NCBI GenBank assembly: GCA_965214525.1
Contig: OZ243959.1
Location: forward strand, 1,178,001-1,242,000
DNA from: Qipengyuania_B sp965214525
Lineage (GTDB): Bacteria; Pseudomonadota; Alphaproteobacteria; Sphingomonadales; Sphingomonadaceae
Direction: 5' to 3'
DNA: 64,000 nt
Shown: piece after piece, positions 34,419 through 42,705 of the stretch
How the letters are laid out: every line of letters begins with the position of its first letter
Position numbering within the stretch: the stretch's first letter is position 1
Position numbers and translations under genes: made by a program
Notes under the pieces: generated by a model
What the model saw: the letters and a program-made list of their open reading frames with translations, nothing else
What the model was told of the DNA's origin: nothing
Databases searched by the model: none

Positions 34419-35840
34419 ATGGATGTAAGGGTGATCTTAGTGCCAATCGACAACAAAATTGCTGACGTTCTGGCAGCCAATCTCAGTGGTTTTGAACGGT
34501 TGGAAACAATCGATCGGTTAACCGGAGGCGCAAGTCAGGAAACCTATCGTATCGAAACGATTGTTCAGGGTGAGCGCCAGAGATTTGCTCTTCGATTGGC
34601 GGCCGGCCGCGATAAAGCAGGCGACACTGGTCACGGCATTGGTCTGGAGCTTGAGGCAAAGCTAATCCGAACCACCAGAGCTGCCGGTGTCCCCGGGCCT
34701 GAAGTTATCTGCGTACTCGAAGAAGCCAACGGCCTCGGCTCGGGCTTTTTAATGGAATGGCTGGACGGAGAAACCCTCGGCTCGCGGATCAATAAGGCCC
34801 CCGAACTGGATGATGTTCGTCCCAAACTAGCCTATGAATGCGGAGAGATACTTGCGCGAATACACGCTGTGGATGTTGAAATGACTGGCTTGTCCGCTGA
34901 CCTTGAAACGGTCACAACCAAAGCGTTTATCCAGACGCACTGCGAAGCCTATCATGAGTTCGGCGCCCCAGCACCGATGATAGACTACACTGCGCGTTGG
35001 CTGATGGACAACATCCCGCCTGACAGCCGCGTGGCGCTGACACACAATGATTTTCGCAATGGGAATCTAATTGTTGCTCCAGACGGGATTGCGGCAGTGC
35101 TGGACTGGGAACTGGCCCATATTGGCGATCCTATCCGAGACATCGGATGGCTTTGCACCAATTCTTGGCGCTTCGGCCTTAGCGAAAACGAGGTCGGCGG
35201 GTTTGGAAAGCTCGATGATCTGCTTGCCGGTTACGAGGCGCAATCTGGTATCGCCGTATCAAGGGAGCATGTGAGGTTCTGGCAGGTGTTTGGCTCGTTC
35301 TGGTGGGCCATCGGGTGCCTGAAGATGGCGACGCGCTGGAAAGAGGGCCCTGATCGTTCGGTTGAGCAGCCCGTGATCGGGCGGCGTTCGTCCGAATGTC
35401 AGGTTGATTGCGCGAACCTAATTATACCCGGGCCAGTTGAACTGATCGAGCCGGAGCCGGCAAATGAGGTTACTGCTTTGCCCAGTTCGGTAGATTTGCT
35501 CCAAAGCGTGCACAATTTTCTCAACGGCGAATTGGCGTCGGCGTTGGTTGGGCGCAACAAATTTCTCGCGCGCGTGGCGGCAAATTCCCTCACGATTGTG
35601 ATGCGAGAGCGGCAGTTAGCTCAGCCGCATCTGGATAACGAGCATGCGCGATTAAAAGCTCTTTTGGGCAAAGACGGGCCGCTTGATGAGCTTCGCTGGG
35701 CACTGGTGCATAGTCTGCGCGATGGAAGCATAGCGCAAGAAAATCCCGATCTTAAAGATCATTTGCGCGCCACCATTGTCAATCAGCTCGCAATCGAACA
35801 ACCCAAATATTCGGGCCTTAAGACCGCGCTTGCCGGTTAG
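34419..35840 (+). CDS. Phosphotransferase (kinase-like) protein with C-terminal DUF6285-type domain
   Basis: A 473-residue protein with an aminoglycoside-phosphotransferase/choline-kinase fold: LTGGASQETYRIET (nucleotide loop), LTHNDFRNGNLIVAPDG (catalytic Asp of the HxDxxxxN loop) and AVLDWELAHIGDPIRDIGWL (metal-binding D-W-E). Residues from about 355 onward form a separate helical C-terminal domain resembling DUF6285. Such proteins are commonly encoded beside acyl-CoA dehydrogenases in actinobacteria and proteobacteria, where they may activate a substrate by phosphorylation. The DNA looks less GC-rich than flanking genes, consistent with acquisition. The ATG at 34419 has a weak ribosome site; nearby GTG codons are alternatives. 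Confidence 0.85.
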   Translation: MDVRVILVPIDNKIADVLAANLSGFERLETIDRLTGGASQETYRIETIVQGERQRFALRLAAGRDKAGDTGHGIGLELEAKLIRTTRAAGVPGPEVICVLEEANGLGSGFLMEWLDGETLGSRINKAPELDDVRPKLAYECGEILARIHAVDVEMTGLSADLETVTTKAFIQTHCEAYHEFGAPAPMIDYTARWLMDNIPPDSRVALTHNDFRNGNLIVAPDGIAAVLDWELAHIGDPIRDIGWLCTNSWRFGLSENEVGGFGKLDDLLAGYEAQSGIAVSREHVRFWQVFGSFWWAIGCLKMATRWKEGPDRSVEQPVIGRRSSECQVDCANLIIPGPVELIEPEPANEVTALPSSVDLLQSVHNFLNGELASALVGRNKFLARVAANSLTIVMRERQLAQPHLDNEHARLKALLGKDGPLDELRWALVHSLRDGSIAQENPDLKDHLRATIVNQLAIEQPKYSGLKTALAG

Positions 35841-35863
35841 GAAATTCTCCAAGGAGATAGATC

Positions 35864-37135
35864 ATGGATTTCGTTGTTCCCGAGCACTTAGAGACCTTTT
35901 TAGCAAACCTTGATGCCTTCATTGAAGCGGAAATCATGCCCCTTCAGGCTCAAGACGATAATGAGCGTTTCTTCGATCACCGTCGCGAACACGCCCGCAC
36001 CGATTGGGACAACCAGGGGCTACCCCGTGAGGAATGGGAAAACCTTCTCAAGATCGCTCGCGAGAAAGCCGATAATGCTGGGTTTCTACGCTTTGGCTGG
36101 CCGAAAAGACTGGGTGGCAGTGAAGGGTCACAACTCGACCTGGCGATCATACGCGAACACCTTACGTCCAAGGGGCTAGGCCTGTTCAATGACTTGCAAA
36201 ACGAACACTCGGTTGTGGGCAACAACCCGTTCGTCGTTTTGTTCGAGGCCTTTGCGACGCCGGGACAATTCGCCGCATATGGCGAGGGCATTGAGAATGG
36301 CTCGATAAAGACGGCCTTTGGCCTTACTGAACCCAATCACGGCTCGGATGCGACCCATCTGGAGACGACAGCTGTTCCTCAGGAACGCGATGGCAAGCCC
36401 GGCTGGTTGGTCAATGGTGAAAAAATGTGGACGACTGGGATGCATGTCGCCACCCATTGCATGACTTTTTCCCGGACCAGCGGCAGGGCTGGCGATGCGC
36501 GCGGTATTACATGCATCGTAGTGCCCACTGAAACGCCCGGCGTGAATATCGAAGAGTACCTATGGACCTTCAATATGCCTACCGATCATCCCCGGGTCAG
36601 TTTCAAAGATGTTTGGGTGCCGCAAGACAGCTATTGGGGCGAACTGGATAACGGTCTCGCGATCGCCCAAAGCTTTGTTCATCAGAACCGTATTCGCCAA
36701 GCAGCAAGTTCGCTGGGTGCGGCTGTGTTCTGTCTTAATGAGAGCGTGCGATATGCGCGGGATCGCAAGCCTTTCGGCAAAGCTCTAGCGACAAATCAGG
36801 CCATTCAGTTCCCTTTGGTTGAAATTGCCACGCAGGTCGAAATGTTGCGCCTTCTCATTCGCAAAACCGCTTGGGAAATGGATCAGATGGAACACAAAGA
36901 AATCGAACGAAAATTGTCCGGCAAAATCTCCATGTGCAACTACTGGGCAAACCGTTTGGCCTGCGACACCGCCGACCGGGCGATGCAAGTTCATGGGGGT
37001 ATCGGATATTCCCGGCACAAGCCGTTTGAACATATCTATCGTCACCACCGTCGCTATCGCATCACGGAGGGTTCGGAAGAAATTCAGATGCGGAAAATTG
37101 CGGGCGAATTGTTCGGTTTCATTGATCGTAAGTAA
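35864..37135 (+). CDS. Acyl-CoA dehydrogenase family protein
   Basis: A 423-residue flavoprotein of the acyl-CoA dehydrogenase superfamily, oxidising an acyl-CoA or similar substrate using FAD. FGLTEPNHGSDATHLETTA and WLVNGEKMWTTGMHVATHCM are the FAD-binding middle segment, RDRKPFGKALATNQAIQFPLVEIA is in the C-terminal helical domain, and CDTADRAMQVHGGIGYSRHKPFEHIYRHHRRYRITEGSEEIQ matches the family end. The ribosome site AAGGAG at 35851-35856 supports ATG 35864. It lies 23 bases after the phosphotransferase stop, so they are almost certainly cotranscribed. Real substrate unknown. Confidence 0.92.
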   Translation: MDFVVPEHLETFLANLDAFIEAEIMPLQAQDDNERFFDHRREHARTDWDNQGLPREEWENLLKIAREKADNAGFLRFGWPKRLGGSEGSQLDLAIIREHLTSKGLGLFNDLQNEHSVVGNNPFVVLFEAFATPGQFAAYGEGIENGSIKTAFGLTEPNHGSDATHLETTAVPQERDGKPGWLVNGEKMWTTGMHVATHCMTFSRTSGRAGDARGITCIVVPTETPGVNIEEYLWTFNMPTDHPRVSFKDVWVPQDSYWGELDNGLAIAQSFVHQNRIRQAASSLGAAVFCLNESVRYARDRKPFGKALATNQAIQFPLVEIATQVEMLRLLIRKTAWEMDQMEHKEIERKLSGKISMCNYWANRLACDTADRAMQVHGGIGYSRHKPFEHIYRHHRRYRITEGSEEIQMRKIAGELFGFIDRK

Positions 37136-37153
37136 TCGATCTTCCTAAGAAAA

Positions 37154-37541
37154 CTACGGGTCGGCTGTTTCTAGCGCGAGATGCACGAGCGATATGTCAA
37201 GTGGACCTCGGCGTATGTCCGGTTCCGTCGCTGAGCCGGACAGGTCGTCTGGGATGCCTCGGACGGATACGATCTTGCGCCGCCGTTCTACGGAAGCTGG
37301 CAGTGCCGCGAACAGTTCGTTAAGGCTGCTGTATGTGCCTCGCAGATCGTCTGCAGCGGTCTGTTCTTCGGAAAGGCCCCATTGAACAGGTTGCTGCACA
37401 CGAAACGGCTTTATAGCCCGCCGCCAGTGCCCTGACATCAGCCGGCCTCTCCTCCTTAGCCACTGCGCTCCCCGAGAGTAGAGCAGCTACGATGGCAGCG
37501 CATTCCTCCAGCACGAAAACATCGGCTAGGCATGGTTTCAC
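37154..37541 (-). pseudogene. Decayed N-terminal fragment of a serine hydrolase (class C beta-lactamase-like)
   Basis: Two overlapping minus-strand frames look like one broken gene start. The first begins near 37541 with a hydrophobic, signal-like segment (FVLEECAAIVAALLSG) and GYKAVSCAATCSM; the second continues SEEQTAADDLRGTYSSLNELFAALPASVERRRKIVSV. Together they resemble the region just after the signal peptide of sphingomonad serine hydrolases of the beta-lactamase-related family, a region ahead of the catalytic Ser. The catalytic S-x-x-K and the rest are missing. The gap from 37136 to 37562 contains nothing else I can identify. This reading is an inference from remembered family patterns. 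Confidence 0.4.
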
Positions 37542-37562
37542 TCCGAGGAACTGATTGGCTGC

Positions 37563-38516
37563 TTATTGCTGTTCCTCGCGCGCTGCTCCAATTATTCGCT
37601 CAGCTTCGGCAAAATATGCGGGATCAACTACTGCGTCAGAAACCGCGGCGTTCTCGATGACCTGCTCCGGTCGCGAAGCGCCTACGATCGCAGAGGCGAC
37701 GTTCGGCTCCCGTAGCACCCAAGCGAGCGAGAATTGCGCAAGGCTCAAGCCAGCCTCTTCTGCTACTAACTTCAAGCGCTGCACTGCTGCTAATATCCAG
37801 GGCTGCATTAAGCGGTTCATAAAGCCGCCCATCTCTTCGTTCGCTGCCCGGCTGCCTTGCGGTGGTGGAGCCTCCGGCGAATACTTGCCAGTCAGCACAC
37901 CCTGGCCAAGCGGGGACCAAACAATCTGGGAAATACCGTTCGCCGCACAAATAGGGATAATTTCGTCCTCCGGCTTTCGCCAAAGAAGCGAGTATTGGGG
38001 CTGACTGGAGACGAAACGTTCAACGCCCATAAGTGCCAGGGCAGCTTCGATCCGGTCTGCGGGCCACTCCGAGAAGCCGATATAGCGCGCTTTGCCGCTA
38101 CGAACGGCGTTGCTCAGCGCCTCCATCGTCTCCTCAAGCGATGTCTCATCATCATAGCGGTGGCATTGGTAGAGATCGACATAGTCAGTTTGCAGGCGCT
38201 TCAGCGATGCATCAAGCTGCTTCTCAATTTGCGCTCGTGACAGACCGCGATCATTTTCGCTCATCGGGAAATAAAGCTTGGTAGCGATGATATAGCTGTC
38301 GCGCGGACGGCCCGAGAGTGCGTCACCGAGGAAGCTTTCTGCAGCGCCGCGGCCATAGACGTTGGCTGTGTCGATAAAGTTGACACCGGCGTTCAGTGCG
38401 GCGTCGAGACAGGCCCGCGCGTCGTCAGCTTCCACTCCCACGCCATAAGTCAGCCAAGAGCCGAGCGAGATTTCTGATACTTGAAGATCGCTTGAGCCAA
38501 GCTGACGAAATTTCAT
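37563..38516 (-). CDS. Aldo/keto reductase
   Basis: A 317-residue TIM-barrel oxidoreductase of the aldo/keto reductase superfamily, closest in style to YghZ/potassium-channel-beta-like members, using NAD(P)H. The catalytic tetrad is present as Asp49 and Tyr54 (FIDTANVYG), Lys80 (ATKLYF) and His119 (LYQCHRYD). SPLGQGVLTGKY and the C-terminal VASAIVGASRPEQVIENA are the cofactor-binding segments. It runs opposite to its neighbours and is likely monocistronic. Substrate not predictable. Confidence 0.93.
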   Translation of the reverse strand: MKFRQLGSSDLQVSEISLGSWLTYGVGVEADDARACLDAALNAGVNFIDTANVYGRGAAESFLGDALSGRPRDSYIIATKLYFPMSENDRGLSRAQIEKQLDASLKRLQTDYVDLYQCHRYDDETSLEETMEALSNAVRSGKARYIGFSEWPADRIEAALALMGVERFVSSQPQYSLLWRKPEDEIIPICAANGISQIVWSPLGQGVLTGKYSPEAPPPQGSRAANEEMGGFMNRLMQPWILAAVQRLKLVAEEAGLSLAQFSLAWVLREPNVASAIVGASRPEQVIENAAVSDAVVDPAYFAEAERIIGAAREEQQ

Positions 38517-38673
38517 GGACGTTCTCCTGACTTTTCTTTCTAGTTAAACATGCGGAGATGGTTTGGGGTCCGCTTACCCCCCATGCTCCTCAATTGCGGT
38601 TCGAAAAAGAAAGGCGATCTTCGTCAGCAGATCGCAAGGTTGCCGTGCGCGGTCTAGACTTGCGGGGACAGCA

Positions 38674-39945
38674 ATGCGCAGCCAAGCCTTCTGCATGACC
38701 TACGACATAGATCGCATCCGGGCGAACTTTCCAGCGCTTCAGCGAAAGCAGAACGGTAGACCGATCGTCTTCTTCGACAATCCAGCCGGTACGCAGGTTC
38801 CCTCATCTGTGATTGAACGGATGAACGAGGCTATGCTTTACAAAAACGCCAATCTTGGAGGTGCATTCGAGACATCCGTGGCAGCGCAGCAACTGGTCGA
38901 GGATGCGCATCGCGTCGCCGAGTTGTTTGTGAATGCGCCGCATCCCGGAGAAGTGTTCTTCGGCCAAAGCATGACGACGCTGACATTTGGCATGGCGCGG
39001 ATGATTTGCGCAGATTTCAAGCCGGGCGACGAGATCATACTGACGCGCATGGATCATGACGCCAATATCGCGCCGTGGCTGATGGCCGCCGAAGACCACG
39101 GGTTGGTCGTCCGCTGGCTCGACTTCTCAGAAGAAACGTTCGAGTTCGATCTATGTGACCTGAAACGCCTGGTAAGCGAGCGCACACGCCTGATCGCGTT
39201 CAATTATGCCAGCAACGTGACCGGCACCATCAATGATGTGCGAGCCGTTTCGCTTATTGCTCGCGCCTGTGGGGCGCAGTTATTCGTCGACGCGGTGCAG
39301 TACGCACCGCATGGCCTGATCGATGTCGCTGCACTGGGCTGCGACTATCTCGTATGTTCCGCCTACAAATTTTTCGGACCCCATTACGGCATGTTATGGG
39401 GCCGCCGGGAGCGGTTGCAGAGGCTGCGTGCATACAAGGTTCGCGCCGTCCCCGACGAACTTCCTGGCCGATTCACAACGGGAACAACCAACCGCGAGCA
39501 ATTGGCCGGCGTGCACGCGGCAATCGAATACATTGCAGAGCTTGGCGATTCCTATGCCCGTCCTGCTGAACCAGATCTGCGTTCGCGGCTGGCGGCTGGG
39601 TACGACGCCATGAAAGCCTACGAGGATGGGCTCACTCAGCGGCTGATCGAAGGACTACTCTCAGTCCGCGGCGTTCGAGTGCTGGGGATAACGAATCCGG
39701 CCGACTTCGCGCGGCGCGTATCGACAGTTAGCTTCGTGGTCGATGGCGTTTCTTCCCGGAGCATTGCAGCTGCCCTGTCGCGCGAGAACATCCAGGTGTG
39801 GGACGGGCACAATTACGCCCTTGAAATCTATCGTAAACTAGGACTCCTCGACGGCGGGGGCGTGCGAATCGGCCCAGTTCACTACAATACGATCGAGGAA
39901 GTCGACCGGACCCTGGAGCGGGTCGAGCAGGTGGTCCGCATCTGA
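38674..39945 (+). CDS. Cysteine-desulfurase-like PLP enzyme (class V aminotransferase)
   Basis: A 423-residue fold-type I PLP enzyme of the class V aminotransferase superfamily, resembling the cysteine desulfurase-like subfamily (VC1184 type). IVFFDNPAGTQVP and FFGQSMTTLTFGMAR bind cofactor; LFVDAVQYAPHGLIDV holds the Asp that contacts the pyridine nitrogen, and VCSAYKFFGPHYG has the PLP Lys. FTTGTTNREQLAG follows. It has no conserved catalytic Cys loop that I can confirm, so desulfurase activity is uncertain. The ATG at 38674 follows GGGGA with good spacing; ATG 38695 is an alternative. It lies about 120 bases before ggt. Confidence 0.8.
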   Translation: MRSQAFCMTYDIDRIRANFPALQRKQNGRPIVFFDNPAGTQVPSSVIERMNEAMLYKNANLGGAFETSVAAQQLVEDAHRVAELFVNAPHPGEVFFGQSMTTLTFGMARMICADFKPGDEIILTRMDHDANIAPWLMAAEDHGLVVRWLDFSEETFEFDLCDLKRLVSERTRLIAFNYASNVTGTINDVRAVSLIARACGAQLFVDAVQYAPHGLIDVAALGCDYLVCSAYKFFGPHYGMLWGRRERLQRLRAYKVRAVPDELPGRFTTGTTNREQLAGVHAAIEYIAELGDSYARPAEPDLRSRLAAGYDAMKAYEDGLTQRLIEGLLSVRGVRVLGITNPADFARRVSTVSFVVDGVSSRSIAAALSRENIQVWDGHNYALEIYRKLGLLDGGGVRIGPVHYNTIEEVDRTLERVEQVVRI

Positions 39946-40066
39946 CGCGCTTTGGCGAACCTGCAATCTCGTTCACCGTTTGTAACTTCAGCCTTAGCCA
40001 TCCGCGTCCCTGTTGCCACGGCAATGGCGAGAGCGCACATTGCGGCAAAGATTCAAGGAGAAAATC

Positions 40067-41845
40067 ATGCGGATCGCCATAGCAGCAGCGGCATTGGCAC
40101 TGACGGGCTCGCCGGCCCATGCGCAGGAATTGCGGCCGGTCGAGGAACAGATCGGCTCGGGCGGCCGGCCAGTTGGCGCGAACTGGTCACGCAGCCCCGT
40201 GATCGCGAAGCAAGGCATGGCGGCGACCGCTCATCCACTGGCGACGCAGGTCGCGCTCGATATTCTGAAGGCAGGGGGTAGCGCCGTCGACGCGGCGATT
40301 GCCGCCAATGCCGCGCTGGGCCTGATGGAACCCACCGGAAATGGTATCGGCGGCGACCTGTTCGCCATCATCTACGATCCCAAGACGGACATGCTTTACG
40401 GCCTTAACGGGTCGGGCCGCTCGCCCAAAGGGCAGACGCTGGACCAGTTGCTGGGAAAACTGAACGGCGCCGACGCTCTGCCACCGGTCGGTCCGCTGCC
40501 GGTGACGATTCCCGGCACCGTCGATGCCTGGTTCACCTTGCATGCGCGCTTCGGCAAGCTACCGATGCCTGATATTCTCGCGCCTACTATAAGTTATGCT
40601 CGCGAGGGGCATCCGATTGCGCCGGTCATCGCCATGTATCTGGACCGCGCCCTGCGCTCTTTCGAAGCACGCGCCGAGACGACTCCATTCGACTTCGCCA
40701 ATGCGCGCGCGACGTGGTTCGCTGATGGTACGGCGCCCGAAGCCGGCGAGATTTTTCGCAATCCCGATCTCGCCAGCACGCTTGAGACCTTGGGCCGCGA
40801 GGGACGAGACGCGTTCTACAAGGGTCGCTTGGCGCAGATCATGGTCGATTATCTCCAGCGGCAGGGTTCGGCCTACACGCTGCAGGATTTCGCTGAGCAC
40901 TCCAGCGAATGGGCCCAGCCCGCCTGTGCCGAGTATCGGGATGGCTACGAATTGTGCGAGCTTCCGCCGAACAGCCAGGGCTTTGCTGCCCTGCAAATGG
41001 TGAACATCCTGAAGAATATCGATCTGTCGCAATGGGACCGCGGCAGCCCGGAAGTCATCCATTACATTACTGAAGCGAAGCGGCTCGCCTATGCCGACGT
41101 TGCCCGCTTTTACGCCGATCCAAGCTTTTCGCGCTTTCCCGAGAAGTTGCTTAGCGACGAATACGCTCGCCAGCGTTTCGGTCAAATCGATCCGCTGCGC
41201 GCCAATCCGGAATTCGGGCCGGGCGAACCCAAGCTGGAAGGTGAGGGCGACACCACCTATCTCACTGTAGCCGACAGGGACGGAATGATGGTGAGCTTGA
41301 TCCAGTCCAATTACCGCGGGATGGGCGGCGGGCTGGTGCCTGATCGGCTCGGTTTCATGTTCCAGGATCGCGGGGAACTCTTCAGTCTCGATCCTGCTCA
41401 TCCCAACGCTTACCAAGCCGGCAAGCGGCCGTTTCAGACGATCATCCCGGCTTTCGTGAAGAGAGACGGCAAGCCGTGGGCAACGCTGGGGTTGATGGGC
41501 GGCGGGATGCAGCCGCAGGGCCACGTGCAGGTGCTGATCAACATGGTCGATTATGGCATGAATTTGCAGGAGGCGGGCGATGCCGCACGGATCAACCATG
41601 ATGGTGGCCGCCAGCCTACCGAAAGGCTGACCGGTCCATCGGCTGATCCGCTCGGCACCCTTTACGTCGAACCCGGCATCTCTTCGGTAACCGTTGAACG
41701 CCTGCGCGCCATGGGCCACCGGGTCGAGGTTGTGGAGGACGGCATCATGTTCGGCGGTTATCAAGCGATTGCCCGCGATCCGGAAACCGGCGTCTACACT
41801 GGTGCAACGGAAATGCGGAAGGACGGTCAAGCCAGCGGCTATTGA
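40067..41845 (+). CDS. ggt: Gamma-glutamyltransferase
   Basis: Periplasmic enzyme that cleaves the gamma-glutamyl bond of glutathione and related compounds, either by hydrolysis or by transfer to an acceptor. The 592-residue precursor has a signal peptide (MRIAIAAAALALTGSPAHAQ), then GMAATAHPLATQVALDILKAGGSAVDAAIA and TGNGIGGDLFAIIYD of the large subunit. Autocleavage should occur before Thr396 in EGDTTYLTVAD, followed by small-subunit residues such as VSLIQSNYRGMGGG and LGLMGGGMQPQGHVQVL. The ribosome site AAGGAG at 40055-40060 fixes the start. The preceding cysteine-desulfurase-like gene may link them in sulfur or glutathione turnover. Confidence 0.94.
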   Translation: MRIAIAAAALALTGSPAHAQELRPVEEQIGSGGRPVGANWSRSPVIAKQGMAATAHPLATQVALDILKAGGSAVDAAIAANAALGLMEPTGNGIGGDLFAIIYDPKTDMLYGLNGSGRSPKGQTLDQLLGKLNGADALPPVGPLPVTIPGTVDAWFTLHARFGKLPMPDILAPTISYAREGHPIAPVIAMYLDRALRSFEARAETTPFDFANARATWFADGTAPEAGEIFRNPDLASTLETLGREGRDAFYKGRLAQIMVDYLQRQGSAYTLQDFAEHSSEWAQPACAEYRDGYELCELPPNSQGFAALQMVNILKNIDLSQWDRGSPEVIHYITEAKRLAYADVARFYADPSFSRFPEKLLSDEYARQRFGQIDPLRANPEFGPGEPKLEGEGDTTYLTVADRDGMMVSLIQSNYRGMGGGLVPDRLGFMFQDRGELFSLDPAHPNAYQAGKRPFQTIIPAFVKRDGKPWATLGLMGGGMQPQGHVQVLINMVDYGMNLQEAGDAARINHDGGRQPTERLTGPSADPLGTLYVEPGISSVTVERLRAMGHRVEVVEDGIMFGGYQAIARDPETGVYTGATEMRKDGQASGY

Positions 41846-42084
41846 AGTTTGTCGCAGTCCGAGATCGGCAATCTACAGGGGCGGCGGCTTACAATGTTCG
41901 GAAACACTGGACTGAATGACGACAATGCAGGCCGAAGCGTCGCTTAACCGCCCGCGCGCAGCCACCCTGCTGCTTTCCTCTCCAAACCCCTCCATCAGCC
42001 CGCACCATCTACTTGGCACCGTTCCCCATCCTTTGCCTGTTACCGGTCTCAGCTGTCTGTACTCGTCGAGCCGGTAAGGGTCGC
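41846..42084. other. Gap after ggt, no recognised gene
   Basis: A minus-strand open frame of 71 codons begins at 42088 in an ATGA overlap with the end of the ParB-like fragment (MSDPYRLDEYRQL...) and ends near 41873. It resembles no family I know and is probably degenerate sequence; nothing else is visible. Confidence 0.35.
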
Positions 42085-42285
42085 TCATGATGACCCGTTG
42101 AACCCGAATAAGCGGATTGATCCGGCGATCTGCTCGATCTGGCGCTCGGAGTGAGCACCGGCATTGCGCGGATGAGGGTGCAGATCGGCGGGTGGGACAT
42201 AGCGAATTTGCAACGCGTGCCTCCCCGGTGTGCCCTGCGCTGACAAGGGATCTGATCCGTTGGATGTGTCTGGTGTTGAATGCAT
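42085..42285 (-). pseudogene. Truncated ParB-like domain protein
   Basis: A 66-residue minus-strand ORF with a strong ribosome site (AGGAGG six bases before the ATG at 42285). Residues 23-62 read LQIRYVPPADLHPHPRNAGA then SERQIEQIAGSIRLFGFN, the first strand and helix of the ParB/Spo0J-like nuclease domain found in ParB proteins and in ParB-domain DNA methyltransferases of prophages and mobile elements. The domain stops after FGFN, before the G-H-x-R core, so it cannot be functional as a ParB. It is probably a relic of an integrated element. Confidence 0.6.
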
Positions 42286-42705
42286 CTTGCAACCTCCTGT
42301 TTCTGGGTTGCCTTGAAGCTTCGACCAGAAAAACAGGCGGTTTAAGGCTGAACGGCCACACAGGCAGATTGGTAGATCAGTACCCAGCTTACCGGCATCA
42401 CCGCTATTCCTGTTGGGCGGTTCGCAATGCCCGTTCGCAGACAGATAAATTCCCGTTTGGCGCAAACAGGTAATCTGTGCAAAAAGCCCAGCAATCCCGC
42501 CATCGCTGCAATGGTTTTATCGCCGCGACGAAGCGAAAATGCAGCAAAATCCTGTTATAACCCCCTCATACGGGAAAACAGGTGGAGACCGGTTCGCTAT
42601 CGACTGCGTAACGCACCGCTCTTTCCCGATCCCGAACCGGCGATGATGAGAGACGCGCCCGCATGAGCATGTCGATTGGCGGAAGTTACGATGGCGTCAG
42701 TTGCG
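42286..42705. other. Spacer downstream of the HPr-kinase-like gene, no confident gene
   Basis: No open frame here has convincing family similarity. One minus-strand stretch near 42600-42660 translates as GASLIIAGSGSGKSGAL, a P-loop-like string of 17 residues without the rest of an ATPase; it may be chance or a relic of the same decayed element as the ParB-like fragment. Confidence 0.35.
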
